Assembly: GCF_003234565.1 (NCBI RefSeq)
Contig: NZ_QKTU01000017.1
Location: 1 to 56,756 of the forward strand
Direction of reading: 5' to 3'
From: Curtobacterium sp. MCBD17_013
Lineage (GTDB): Bacteria > Actinomycetota > Actinomycetes > Actinomycetales > Microbacteriaceae
DNA length: 56,756 nt
The notes under the pieces were generated by a model, which searched no databases, was not told where the DNA came from, and saw nothing but the letters and a program-made list of their open reading frames with translations. The translations under genes and the position numbers were made by a program. Positions 45,701 to 54,463 of the stretch are shown here, in pieces (positions within the stretch are counted from its first letter, which is position 1; each line of letters opens with the position of its first letter).

Positions 45701-45786
45701 GCTGCAATCGTAGCGGCGGCCGACGACGCGGCCGGGAGGCGCACCCCACGCCGCCCCGCGCCGCACGCTCGGCGACGCGTGCCCGA

Positions 45787-46788
45787 TCAGGCCCGGGTGC
45801 CGCCGGTGTGCACACCTGTCGGTCGTCGCGCCCGCGGGTGGCTCGTGACGTAGACGTCGTGGAGCATGTCGGCGGTCACGAGCGTGTAGATCTGCGTGGT
45901 CGCCACCGACGCGTGGCCGAGCAGCTCCTGCACGACCCGGACGTCGGCTCCGCCTTCGAGCAGGTGCGTCGCGAACGAGTGCCGGAACGTGTGGGGCGAG
46001 ACGTGCGCGGTCAGGTGGGCGCGTTCGGCAGCGGCCTGGATCACCAGCCATGCACTCTGCCGGGACATGCGCGCCCCGCGGACACCGAGGAACAGCGCGG
46101 GGGTCGCCGTGCCGCGCGCGGCGAACACCGGCCGAGCCCGGACCAGGTAGGCGTCGATGGCGGCTCGCGCGTAGCTGCCGAGCGGCACGATCCGCTGCTT
46201 GTTGCCCTTGCCGGTCACCCGGACCACGGCGATCTCCGACTCGTCCCCGTCCTCGTCGTCATCGTCGGGCGGCAGGGCCGTGACGTCGTCGACGCTGAGG
46301 CCGACCGCCTCGGAGATCCGGGCCCCCGTCGCGTACAGGAGTTCGAGCAACGCGCGATCGCGGAGCTGCACGGGATCGTCTCCGTCGACGGCGGCGAGGA
46401 GTGCGCCCATCTGGTCGATCGTGATCGCCTTCGGCAGTCGCATGGGGGACTTCGGCGGTCGCACGGACGCGGCGGGATCCGCGGGCAGGACGCCCTCCGC
46501 AGCGGTGAACGCCGAGAACGACCGGATCGACGACAGCATCCGGGCGATGCTCCGGGGCGCGAGCGGCCCCTCGGGCCGGGTGGCCAGAGAGGTGACGAAG
46601 TCGGACACGTGCGACTTGGTGAGACGTCGGACGTCCTCGACCACGACCGCCCCGTCCGGGTCCGACCCCAGCCACTGTCCGAAGGCCGTCAGGTCTCGTC
46701 GGTAGGCCGCGAGCGTGTGCTCGGACAGTCCCCGCTCCACGGCGACGTGGCGCAGGTAGCTCCCCACGGCAGCGTCGTACGTCGTCAC
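45787..46788 (-). CDS. xerD: Tyrosine recombinase XerD
   Basis: The 333-residue protein has a SAM-like N-terminal domain and a catalytic domain with R157 (GARISE), the HTFRH and GHAS boxes, and nucleophile Y301 (IYT). It resolves chromosome dimers at dif with XerC and FtsK. It is in its usual housekeeping place, so it is not a phage integrase. GTG 46788 is assumed. Confidence 0.9.
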   Translation of the reverse strand: MTTYDAAVGSYLRHVAVERGLSEHTLAAYRRDLTAFGQWLGSDPDGAVVVEDVRRLTKSHVSDFVTSLATRPEGPLAPRSIARMLSSIRSFSAFTAAEGVLPADPAASVRPPKSPMRLPKAITIDQMGALLAAVDGDDPVQLRDRALLELLYATGARISEAVGLSVDDVTALPPDDDDEDGDESEIAVVRVTGKGNKQRIVPLGSYARAAIDAYLVRARPVFAARGTATPALFLGVRGARMSRQSAWLVIQAAAERAHLTAHVSPHTFRHSFATHLLEGGADVRVVQELLGHASVATTQIYTLVTADMLHDVYVTSHPRARRPTGVHTGGTRA

Positions 46789-46921
46789 GGCATCCAGGCT
46801 AGGCGACCGAGGTCCCGGTCCGCCCGACGCGGACCCACCCCGCGGACCCACCCCGCGAGGTCGAGCGGGCCTCCGACGTGGCCCGAGCCCGCGATCCCGA
46901 CCCTGCCCTCGGTCCTCCGCG

Positions 46922-47527
46922 TCAGCGGGACTCGACCCGGTCCACGGCGAGCGCCGCCAGGGACAGGATCGCGTTGCCGAGCCGGCCGCCGAGCACGCCC
47001 TGCACGACGTCCTCGCGCGGCACCCACCGCTTCACGATGTCGGCCTCCTCGAAGGAGCGCTCGAACGCCTCGTCCTTGGCACGGACGCCGCGGGCACGGT
47101 AGACGATGATCACCTCGTCGCTGCCGCCCGGCGACGGGGTGAAGCGGAGCAGTTCCGACCAGTCGTCGGCCTCGAGGTCGGCTTCCTCGCCGAGTTCGCG
47201 CTTCGCGGCGTCGAGCGGGTCCTCCCCCTGCTGGTCGAGGAGCCCGGCGGGCAGCTCCCAGTCCCGCTTGCGGATCGGGTGCCGGTACTGCTGGATGACG
47301 AGGACCCGGCCTTCGTCGTCCTCGGCGTAGACGGCGACGGCGCCGGTGTGCGCGATGTACTCGCGCACCATGTCCTCGCCGTTGTAGTCGACCGTGTCCT
47401 TCCGGATGTCCCAGACGGCGCCCTCGTACACGACCTCGGACGCCTTGAGCGGTGGTTCCAGGTGCTCGTCGGCGAGCGGGGTCTCAGCGGGCGTGGGTTC
47501 AGGGTCGTTCGTCGCGGTCTCGGTCAC
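46922..47527 (-). CDS. NUDIX hydrolase, ADP-ribose pyrophosphatase type
   Basis: The 201-residue protein has a complete Nudix box (G95[23 protein letters not shown]) and the upstream [17 protein letters not shown] that marks the ADP-ribose group. It probably cleaves ADP-ribose and related compounds. GTG 47527 gives the family-like start. It is in the same position as Rv1700 of M. tuberculosis. Confidence 0.88.
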   Translation of the reverse strand: MTETATNDPEPTPAETPLADEHLEPPLKASEVVYEGAVWDIRKDTVDYNGEDMVREYIAHTGAVAVYAEDDEGRVLVIQQYRHPIRKRDWELPAGLLDQQGEDPLDAAKRELGEEADLEADDWSELLRFTPSPGGSDEVIIVYRARGVRAKDEAFERSFEEADIVKRWVPREDVVQGVLGGRLGNAILSLAALAVDRVESR

Positions 47528-47619
47528 GCATCCATCCTGCACCTCGCCGCGACGACGACACTCGACCGCCGGGGCGGCAGTGGACGGCGCAGCGCGACGC
47601 GGACATGGGGAGGACGGAC

Positions 47620-47659
47620 GACGGGAGGGACGGTACCGACTGGCACCGTCCCTCCCGTC
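47620..47659 (-). terminator. Terminator after pyrG
   Basis: The 15-bp perfect stem CGGGAGGGACGGT-type (47620-47634 with 47645-47659) has a 10-nt loop. It lies 15 nt after the pyrG stop and uses the same core as the hairpin at 13114-13147. Confidence 0.8.
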
Positions 47660-47673
47660 CGCGTCGCCGGTGG

Positions 47674-49398
47674 TCAGACGGACTCGGTCTCCGGCTCCTG
47701 CACCTCGAACAGTCGCGAGGCCTCCTGACGGTCCAGCGCCGCGGCGACGAGGCCGGCGAAGAGCGGGTGCGCGTGGTTCGGCCGCGACCGCAGCTCCGGG
47801 TGCGCCTGGGTGCCGATGTAGAAGGGGTGCACGGACCGGTCGAGCTCCACGTACTCGACCAGCGTGCCGTCGGGCGACGTCCCCGAGAACACGAGACCTG
47901 CGTCGGCGATCTGGTCGCGGTACTTGTTGTTCACCTCGTAGCGGTGACGGTGTCGCTCGGATGCCTCCGCCGCGGCGTACAGGTCGCGGGCGAGCGTGCC
48001 CTCGCCGAGCTCGGCCGGGTACAGGCCGAGCCGCATCGTCCCGCCGAGGTCGCCGCCGGCGATGATGTCGACCTGCTCGGCCATGGTGGCGATCACGGGG
48101 AACGGCGTCTCCGGGTCGAACTCGGACGACGACGCGTGCGGCAGACCCGCCTCGTTGCGCGCGTACTCGATGACCATGCACTGCAGACCGAGGCACAGAC
48201 CGAGGGTCGGGATCCCGTTCTCGCGGGCGAACCGCAGCGCACCGAGCTTGCCCTCGATCCCGCGGACGCCGAAACCGCCCGGCACACAGATGCCGTCGAC
48301 GTCACCCAGGTGCTTCGCCGCACCCTCGGGCGTCTGGCACTCGTCCGACACGACCCACTTCAGCAGCACCTTGGTGTTGTGCGCGAAGCCGCCGGCTCGC
48401 AACGCCTCGGTGACGGACAGGTAGGCGTCCGGCAGGTCGATGTACTTGCCGACCAGTCCGATGGTGACCTCGCGCTTCGGCTCGTGCACCGCGCGGAGCA
48501 CCTCGTTCCAGCTCGACCAGTCGACCGGGCCCGCGGACAGCCCGAGCGCGTCGATGATGTACGCGTCGAGGCCCTGGTTGTGCAGCATGGTCGGGATGTC
48601 GTAGATCGACGGCACGTCCACCGCGTTCACGACCGCGCCCTCGTCGACGTCGCACATGAGCGCGATCTTCCGCTTGTTCGAGTCCGACACGGGGCGGTCC
48701 GAGCGGAGCACGAGCGCATCGGGCTGGATCCCGATCGAGCGCAGCGCGGCGACGGAGTGCTGCGTCGGCTTCGTCTTCTGCTCGCCCGAGGCGTTCATGA
48801 AGGGCACGAGGGAGACGTGCACGAAGAACACGTTCGCCCGCCCGAGCTCGTGTCGCACCTGGCGGGCCGACTCGATGAACGGCTGCGACTCGATGTCGCC
48901 GACGGTGCCACCGACCTCCGTGATGATCACGTCGGGCTGCGGGTCGTTGCTCGCCTGCTCCCGCATCCGGCGCTTGATCTCGTCCGTGATGTGCGGGATC
49001 ACCTGCACCGTGTCGCCGAGGTACTCGCCCCGGCGCTCCTTGGCGATGACCGACGAGTAGACCTGCCCCGTCGTGACGTTCGCGGACTGCGACAGGTTGA
49101 TGTCGAGGAACCGCTCGTAGTGGCCGATGTCGAGGTCCGTCTCGGCACCGTCGTCGGTGACGAAGACCTCGCCGTGTTGGAACGGGTTCATGGTGCCCGG
49201 GTCGACGTTGAGGTACGGGTCGAGCTTCTGCATCACGACGCGAAGGCCCCGCGCGGTGAGGAGGTTGCCGAGGCTCGCGGCGGTGAGGCCCTTGCCGAGC
49301 GAGGAGACCACGCCACCGGTGACGAAGATGTGCTTCGTGACCTTGGAGGGCTGGTCAGGAGAAGAGGATCGAGTACCGCCGCTGAAGATGTCCGCCAC
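47674..49398 (-). CDS. pyrG: CTP synthase
   Basis: The 574-residue enzyme has the amidoligase domain ([19 protein letters not shown], about 26-44) and a class I glutaminase domain with C402 in GLCLGLQC. It makes CTP from UTP and glutamine. The GTG at 49398 has GGAAG upstream; ATG 49428 is possible. The C-terminal end is typical of the family. Confidence 0.95.
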   Translation of the reverse strand: MADIFSGGTRSSSPDQPSKVTKHIFVTGGVVSSLGKGLTAASLGNLLTARGLRVVMQKLDPYLNVDPGTMNPFQHGEVFVTDDGAETDLDIGHYERFLDINLSQSANVTTGQVYSSVIAKERRGEYLGDTVQVIPHITDEIKRRMREQASNDPQPDVIITEVGGTVGDIESQPFIESARQVRHELGRANVFFVHVSLVPFMNASGEQKTKPTQHSVAALRSIGIQPDALVLRSDRPVSDSNKRKIALMCDVDEGAVVNAVDVPSIYDIPTMLHNQGLDAYIIDALGLSAGPVDWSSWNEVLRAVHEPKREVTIGLVGKYIDLPDAYLSVTEALRAGGFAHNTKVLLKWVVSDECQTPEGAAKHLGDVDGICVPGGFGVRGIEGKLGALRFARENGIPTLGLCLGLQCMVIEYARNEAGLPHASSSEFDPETPFPVIATMAEQVDIIAGGDLGGTMRLGLYPAELGEGTLARDLYAAAEASERHRHRYEVNNKYRDQIADAGLVFSGTSPDGTLVEYVELDRSVHPFYIGTQAHPELRSRPNHAHPLFAGLVAAALDRQEASRLFEVQEPETESV

Positions 49399-49575
49399 GG
49401 GCTTCCATTGTATGGCACGGGGCGTCACCCCGTCGATGCCGCCCGGAGCGGCGGGCGGTGCCGGCGGCGGTCCGGGTGTGTCGCGGCGCCACGCCCCGGG
49501 ACGCGACGCCGATGGAGCGCTCGTCCGGTCCGCGCGGCGCCCGCAGGATGCCGGGAGGCCCGACCGCCGCCCGCC

Positions 49576-51270
49576 TCAGACGCTCGCCGCCGCCATCTGC
49601 AGCAGTTCGCGCGCGTGCTCGATACCGCTCTCGCTCTCGTCGAGTCCGGACAACAACCGCGCCATCTCCTGCAGTCGGTCCTCACCCTGCAGGCGCTGGA
49701 CGCTGCTCGAGGTGACGGCACCCGAAGCGTCCTTGACGACCCGCAGGTGGTTCGTGGCGAAGGCCGCCACCTGCGCGAGGTGCGTGACCACGACGACCTG
49801 GGTCGTCCGCGCGAGGCGGGCCAGGCGGCGTCCGATCTCGATCGCCGCCGCTCCCCCGACCCCGGCGTCGACCTCGTCGAAGACGAACGTCGGCACGGTG
49901 GTCGTGCCGGCCATCACGACCTCGATCGCGAGCATCACGCGGGACAGCTCGCCGCCGGACGCACCCCGGCCGATCGGCCGCGGGTCGGATCCCGAGTGCG
50001 GCTGCAGCAGGATCGCGACCTGGTCCCGTCCGGCCTGCCGGTACTCACCGGCATCCGTCACCTCGACGACGAGTCGAGCCCCGGACATCGCGAGCGACGC
50101 CAGCTCGTCGGTCACCCGTGCGGCGAGGTCCTCGGCCGCGGTCGTCCGTGCGGCGGTGAGGGCGGTCGCCGTCTCCTCGAGCACGGCGAGGTCCGACTCC
50201 ACCGCGGCCTCGAGCGCCACGATGCGGTCGTCGTCCCCGTCGAGTTCGAGCAGACGGTCGGACGCCCGCCGCCCGAACGCGATGACGTCGTCGACGTCGT
50301 CCCCGTACTTCCGGACGAGCGCGGCGAGCACGGCCCGTCGCTCGTTGACGAGTTCGAGGTCGTGCGCGGCATCGCCGTCGAGCGAGCCGAGGTAGCTCGA
50401 CAACGTCGACGCCGCCTCGCCGACCTGGTACCCGATGTCGGTGAGCTGGTCGAGGATCGGCGCGAGTTCCGCGTCGAAGCCGACCACCCGTTCGACCGCG
50501 CGGCGCGCCGCCTCGACCAGCCCGACCACGTCGGGTGTGCCGTCGAGCGCCTCGCTCGAGAGCGCCTCGTGGGCCAGGCCGGCGGAGAGGCGGAGCTCCT
50601 CGAGGTTGCCGAGCCGCTCGGCGCGTTCCGTGAGCTCGACGTCCTCGCCGGGTTGTGGGTCGGCCGCCTCGATCTCCGCGCTCGCGGCCCGCAGCGTGTC
50701 CGCCTCCCGGATGCGTTCCTCCCGATCGCGCGTCAGGCCCTCGAGGTCCCCCGCATGCTGCTGCCAGCGGTCGTACGCCGTGGTGTACGCGGCGAGCGCG
50801 TCGCGGAGTGCCGAGCCGCCGAAGGCGTCGAGCGCGGCGCGCTGCGCGGTCGCCGAGGTCAAGCGGATCTGGTCGGACTGCCCGTGCACCGTGACGAGCC
50901 GGTCGGCGAGTTCCCCGAGTACCGCGACCGGCGCACTCCGTCCGCCGACGGTCGCGCGGCTGCGTCCCTCGGCGGAGACCGTCCGCGTCAGGATGAGCTC
51001 GCCGTCCTCGACCGCTCCGCCGGCGTCCTCGACGCGCTCGACGACCGGCGAGTCGGCGTCGATCCGCCAGCGGCCCTCGACGACGGCCGACGCACTCCCC
51101 CGCCGTACCGACGACGCGTCGGCGCGCGCCCCGAGCAACAGGCCGAGCGCCGTCACGATCATCGTCTTGCCGGCACCCGTCTCACCCGTCACGACCGTGA
51201 ACCCGGGGCCGAGTTCCAGCGTCGCCTCGCCGATCACCCCGAGGTCCCGGATCCCGATCTCGTCGATCAC
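49576..51270 (-). CDS. recN: DNA repair protein RecN
   Basis: The 564-residue SMC-like protein has Walker A GETGAGKT (29-36), a long coiled coil, and the signature IGRGASGGELSRVMLAIEV with Walker B FVFDEVDAGVGG. RecN acts in double-strand break repair. The GTG at 51270 overlaps the nadK stop by 4 nt (GTGA), so the two are translationally coupled. Confidence 0.95.
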   Translation of the reverse strand: MIDEIGIRDLGVIGEATLELGPGFTVVTGETGAGKTMIVTALGLLLGARADASSVRRGSASAVVEGRWRIDADSPVVERVEDAGGAVEDGELILTRTVSAEGRSRATVGGRSAPVAVLGELADRLVTVHGQSDQIRLTSATAQRAALDAFGGSALRDALAAYTTAYDRWQQHAGDLEGLTRDREERIREADTLRAASAEIEAADPQPGEDVELTERAERLGNLEELRLSAGLAHEALSSEALDGTPDVVGLVEAARRAVERVVGFDAELAPILDQLTDIGYQVGEAASTLSSYLGSLDGDAAHDLELVNERRAVLAALVRKYGDDVDDVIAFGRRASDRLLELDGDDDRIVALEAAVESDLAVLEETATALTAARTTAAEDLAARVTDELASLAMSGARLVVEVTDAGEYRQAGRDQVAILLQPHSGSDPRPIGRGASGGELSRVMLAIEVVMAGTTTVPTFVFDEVDAGVGGAAAIEIGRRLARLARTTQVVVVTHLAQVAAFATNHLRVVKDASGAVTSSSVQRLQGEDRLQEMARLLSGLDESESGIEHARELLQMAAASV

Positions 51271-52190
51271 GATCCGTCCTCGTCGTGCTGGGGCCCACGC
51301 CATCCACTGACCGGCAGCTGGAACTTCGCGACGAGCCGGTCGGTGAACGGCGCGTCCTTGAGACGTGCGACCCGGACGGGCTGCGGCGAGCGCCGGACCT
51401 CGACGCGCGCGCCGGGAGGCAGGTCGTGGGTGCGTCGTCCATCGCACCAGAGCACGCCCAGGCCGGCCGTCCGGCGCAGGACCTCGACGGCCAACGTGCA
51501 GTTCGGACCGACGACGATGGGTCGTTGGAAGAGCGCGTGTGCCCCGAGCGGCACCATGAGGAGCGCGTCGACGTCCGGCCACACGATGGGACCGCCGCCC
51601 GAGAACGAGTACGCGGTCGACCCGGTCGGGGTGGACATGACGACACCGTCGCACCCGAACGACGAGAGGGGGCGGCCGTCGACCTCCATGACGACCTCGA
51701 GCATCCGCTCGCGGGCGGCCTTCTCGACGGTCGCCTCGTTGAGCGCCCAGGACGAGTAGACGACGTCCTGCCCCAGGATGACGTCGACCTGCAGGGTCAC
51801 CCGCTCCTCGACGTGGTAGTCGCCGCTCAGCGCACGCTGCACGGTCTCGGCCAACCCGTCGCGCTCGCTCTCGGCGAGGAACCCGACGTGACCGAGATTG
51901 ACCCCGACGATCGGCGCGTTGACGTCGCGCACCAGTTCCGCCGCACGGAGGATCGTCCCGTCCCCGCCGAGCACGATCACGATCTCGAGTTCGGACGTCT
52001 GCACGTCGACCCCGAGGATGTCGACCTGGCCCACGGAGGCCTCGGCACGCCGGATGTCGGCGTACTCGTCGAACGGCATCACCGGGACGAGGCCTGCGGC
52101 GTGCAGCAGGTCGCACACCTCGAGCGCGGCGTCGATCGAGTCCCGCCGGCCGGTGTGCGAGACGAGCAGGATGTGTCGTTCGCCGGTCAT
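51267..52190 (-). CDS. nadK: NAD kinase
   Basis: The 307-residue kinase has GGDGT (75-79), NLGHVGFLAE and TPTGSTAYSFSGGGP, all family marks. It makes NADP from NAD. ATG 52190 overlaps the tlyA stop by 4 nt; the longer frame would read the tlyA repeats in a third frame and is rejected. Confidence 0.95.
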   Translation of the reverse strand: MTGERHILLVSHTGRRDSIDAALEVCDLLHAAGLVPVMPFDEYADIRRAEASVGQVDILGVDVQTSELEIVIVLGGDGTILRAAELVRDVNAPIVGVNLGHVGFLAESERDGLAETVQRALSGDYHVEERVTLQVDVILGQDVVYSSWALNEATVEKAARERMLEVVMEVDGRPLSSFGCDGVVMSTPTGSTAYSFSGGGPIVWPDVDALLMVPLGAHALFQRPIVVGPNCTLAVEVLRRTAGLGVLWCDGRRTHDLPPGARVEVRRSPQPVRVARLKDAPFTDRLVAKFQLPVSGWRGPQHDEDGS

Positions 52191-53224
52191 CGCGTTTCCT
52201 CGTTCCTGTCCGTACCCGTTCGGTCCCGCGCTGACATCGTGCCCCGCACGGACGTCGTGCCCCGCACGGACGTCGTGCCCCGCACGGACGTCGTGCCCCG
52301 CACGGACGTCGTGCCCCGCACGGCGTTCGCTGCGAGCGCCGTCACCCGGGATCGCCACTCCGTGGGCTGTGTCCCGCCGCCCCGCACCAGGTGCACGAGG
52401 AACTCGTGGTTCCCGTGCGTACCGAGGATCGGCGACGCGATGACGCCCGCTACGCCGAACCCCAGGTCGTGCGCGGTCCAGAGGACGTTCATGACGGCGT
52501 CGTCGCGGAGGTCAGGATCGTGGACGATGCCCTCGCGGATGCCCGACCGCCCCACCTCGAACTGCGGTTTCACGAGCAGGACGTGTTCGTCGGCCGGGAC
52601 CGCGTCGGCCAGCGCCGGGAGCACGAGTCGCAGGCTGATGAACGACAGGTCGGCGACGACCAGAGTCGTGGCCGCGGCCCGGGGATCCAGGGCGCGGAAG
52701 CCATCGGGCTCGAGGTTCCTGGCGTTCATCCCCTCGACGACAACGACGCGACGGTCCGACGCCACGCGGGGGTCGAGCTGCCCGTGACCGACGTCGAGCG
52801 CGATGACCCGGGACGCTCCTCGCTCGAGGAGCACCTGCGTGAAGCCGCCGGTCGATGCCCCGACGTCGAGCGCCACCCTGCCCGCCGGGTCCACCTCGAA
52901 GGCGTCGAGCGCCGCGACCAGCTTGTGCGCCGCCCGCGACACCCAGTCGTCGTCCGGTTCGACCGCGAGCGTGGCGTCGGGGCGCACCGGCGACGACGGC
53001 TTCACCGCGGTGATGCCGTCGACCACGACCCGGCCCGCCTGCACCAGCTTCACGGCGGCGGTCCGGGACCGCACGAGTCCCCGCTCGGCGAGCAGCGCGT
53101 CGAGCCGCACCGAACGCTCGACGGCACCGGTAGCAGCACCGGAACCAGAACCAGAACCAGCGTGCACACCGGCATCGGCGTCACCAGCGGTCCGAGCACC
53201 CGCGGCGGGCCGCCCGTCACGCAC
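52187..53224 (-). CDS. tlyA: TlyA-like 16S/23S rRNA 2'-O-methyltransferase
   Basis: The 345-residue protein has an N-terminal S4 domain (RLDALLAERGLVRSRTAAVK) and an FtsJ-type methyltransferase domain (VALDVGASTGGFTQVLLERG; LVKPQFE). TlyA methylates C1409 of 16S and C1920 of 23S rRNA, giving sensitivity to capreomycin. The C-terminal ~35 residues are extra and made of V-R-G-T-T-S repeats. The start is uncertain: GTG 53224 overlaps the small upstream gene by only 8 nt, while ATG 53266 would overlap it by 50 nt. Confidence 0.9.
   Translation of the reverse strand: MRDGRPAAGARTAGDADAGVHAGSGSGSGAATGAVERSVRLDALLAERGLVRSRTAAVKLVQAGRVVVDGITAVKPSSPVRPDATLAVEPDDDWVSRAAHKLVAALDAFEVDPAGRVALDVGASTGGFTQVLLERGASRVIALDVGHGQLDPRVASDRRVVVVEGMNARNLEPDGFRALDPRAAATTLVVADLSFISLRLVLPALADAVPADEHVLLVKPQFEVGRSGIREGIVHDPDLRDDAVMNVLWTAHDLGFGVAGVIASPILGTHGNHEFLVHLVRGGGTQPTEWRSRVTALAANAVRGTTSVRGTTSVRGTTSVRGTTSVRGTMSARDRTGTDRNEETR
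52239..52322. repeat. 18-bp tandem repeats at the end of tlyA
   Basis: Four perfect copies and a partial fifth copy of GTGCCCCGCACGGACGTC run head to tail. They encode repeated V-R-G-T-T-S at the TlyA C-terminus and lie 49 nt before the nadK start. The unit is a multiple of three, so copy changes keep the tlyA frame. Confidence 0.95.
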
Positions 53225-53369
53225 TCGCGCTGCCACCACCCTCGAGACGCGTGCGGAGCTCGTCATGGAGCTGCGCGAAGGCGTCGGCGCGCTCGGGGAG
53301 CGGCTGGTCCTCGATGAGCCGGACTCGGGAGATCAATGCGTCCCCTCCGGTCTCGTCGTGCTCACCCAT
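53217..53369 (-). CDS. Conserved 50-residue protein between HAD and tlyA
   Basis: The small acidic protein starts at ATG 53369, 10 nt after the HAD stop, and ends within tlyA. Its first residues are MGEHDETGGDALISRVRLIE; the rest is helical (DAFAQLHDELRTRLEGG). A protein of similar size lies in the same place in M. tuberculosis (Rv1693), which argues that it is real. It has no known function. Confidence 0.7.
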   Translation of the reverse strand: MGEHDETGGDALISRVRLIEDQPLPERADAFAQLHDELRTRLEGGGSASA

Positions 53370-53379
53370 ACGGTCCAGG

Positions 53380-54426
53380 CTACTCGCCGCCGTACAGCGC
53401 CGGATCGACGTCGAGACCGTAGATCGCGAGCCCCGATTCCCAGATCGCGGTCGCCCCTGCCCGCAGGAGGTCGAGGGGGTCGTCGCCGCGCTCCTCGACG
53501 CGAACGACGTGTGCCTGCATCCTCACGCGTGCCCCACCGACCCGCACGATGCGCGCTCCGTCGCGGTCGGTTTCGCGGTGCGTCACTGGGTACGGCTCGG
53601 CGAGACCGCGGAGGTCACCGAGGACCCACGTCGGCCGCGATCGCTCATCCGCGGCGAGGACCTGCTTCGCTCGGTCGATGCCGGTGAGCACGAGGACGCT
53701 CGGGATACCGGCGTCGTTGGCACCCTTGATGTCCGTGTCGAGCCGGTCGCCGATGAACAGTCGCTGCGTTCCCCCGAACCGCTCGACCGCCGTCTCGAAG
53801 ATCGCCCGTTCTGGCTTGCCCGCGACGACGGGCATGCGTCCCACCGCGTTGTGCACCGCCGCCACGAGTGTGCCGTTGCCCGGGGCGATGCCGCGCTCGA
53901 CCGGGATCGACCAGTCCATGTTCGTCGCCACCCAGGGGATGTCCCGGGCCAGGGCGAACGACGCCTCGGCGAGTTGTCGCCACCCGAGATCCGGTGAGAA
54001 CCCCTGGATCACGGCCGCTGGCTCGTCGTCGGCGGAGTCCGTCACCCGGAAGCCCCCGGCCTCGACGATGCTCGTCAACCCGACTCCACCGATGACGAGG
54101 ATCGTCGCCCCCGCTGGCACGAGCGTCGACAGGAGCCGGACGCCGGCCTGCGACGAGGTGACGACGTCGTCCGCTCCGACCTCGAGGCCATAGCCACGCA
54201 GGTGCTCGGCGACGTCAGCCGGGCGCCGGGACGCGTTGTTCGTGATGTAGCCGACGCGGGCCGTGGCCGACGCCGCGGTGAGTGCCTCGACCGCGTGCGG
54301 GATCGCCGCGGCGCCGCGGTACACGACCCCGTCGAGGTCCGTCAGGACGAGGTCGATGCCGTCCAAGGGCGGACGAGCTGCGTCAGCCGAGTCGGTGCGC
54401 GCCGATCCGGACCCATCGTCGTGCAC
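53380..54426 (-). CDS. HAD-superfamily phosphatase (class IIA, NagD-like)
   Basis: The 348-residue protein has the motif TDLDGVVYRG, the class IIA cap, and GDRLDTDIKGANDAGI with the metal-binding Asp. Such enzymes hydrolyse sugar or nucleotide phosphates. The GTG at 54426 was chosen as the first start after the upstream gene, without a clear ribosome site. The extra C-terminal ~70 residues after GLAEPYP are typical in actinobacterial members. Confidence 0.85.
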   Translation of the reverse strand: MHDDGSGSARTDSADAARPPLDGIDLVLTDLDGVVYRGAAAIPHAVEALTAASATARVGYITNNASRRPADVAEHLRGYGLEVGADDVVTSSQAGVRLLSTLVPAGATILVIGGVGLTSIVEAGGFRVTDSADDEPAAVIQGFSPDLGWRQLAEASFALARDIPWVATNMDWSIPVERGIAPGNGTLVAAVHNAVGRMPVVAGKPERAIFETAVERFGGTQRLFIGDRLDTDIKGANDAGIPSVLVLTGIDRAKQVLAADERSRPTWVLGDLRGLAEPYPVTHRETDRDGARIVRVGGARVRMQAHVVRVEERGDDPLDLLRAGATAIWESGLAIYGLDVDPALYGGE

Positions 54427-54463
54427 ATCGACCGCGCCCGCGATCGGTTTCGATCCAGACCGA

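Noticed and set aside
45787..46788. Tyrosine recombinase as a sign of a prophage or integrative element
   Set aside because: It sits in the conserved housekeeping place and looks like XerD; no attachment sites or phage genes are seen.
47452..51759. A 1435-codon open frame on the plus strand opposite pyrG and recN
   Set aside because: It is antisense to NUDIX, pyrG, recN and nadK; its Arg/Val/Asp-rich translation is typical of shadow frames.
52239..52322. Could the 18-bp array be a CRISPR or plasmid iteron?
   Set aside because: There are no spacers, it is inside tlyA coding sequence, and the frame is kept.
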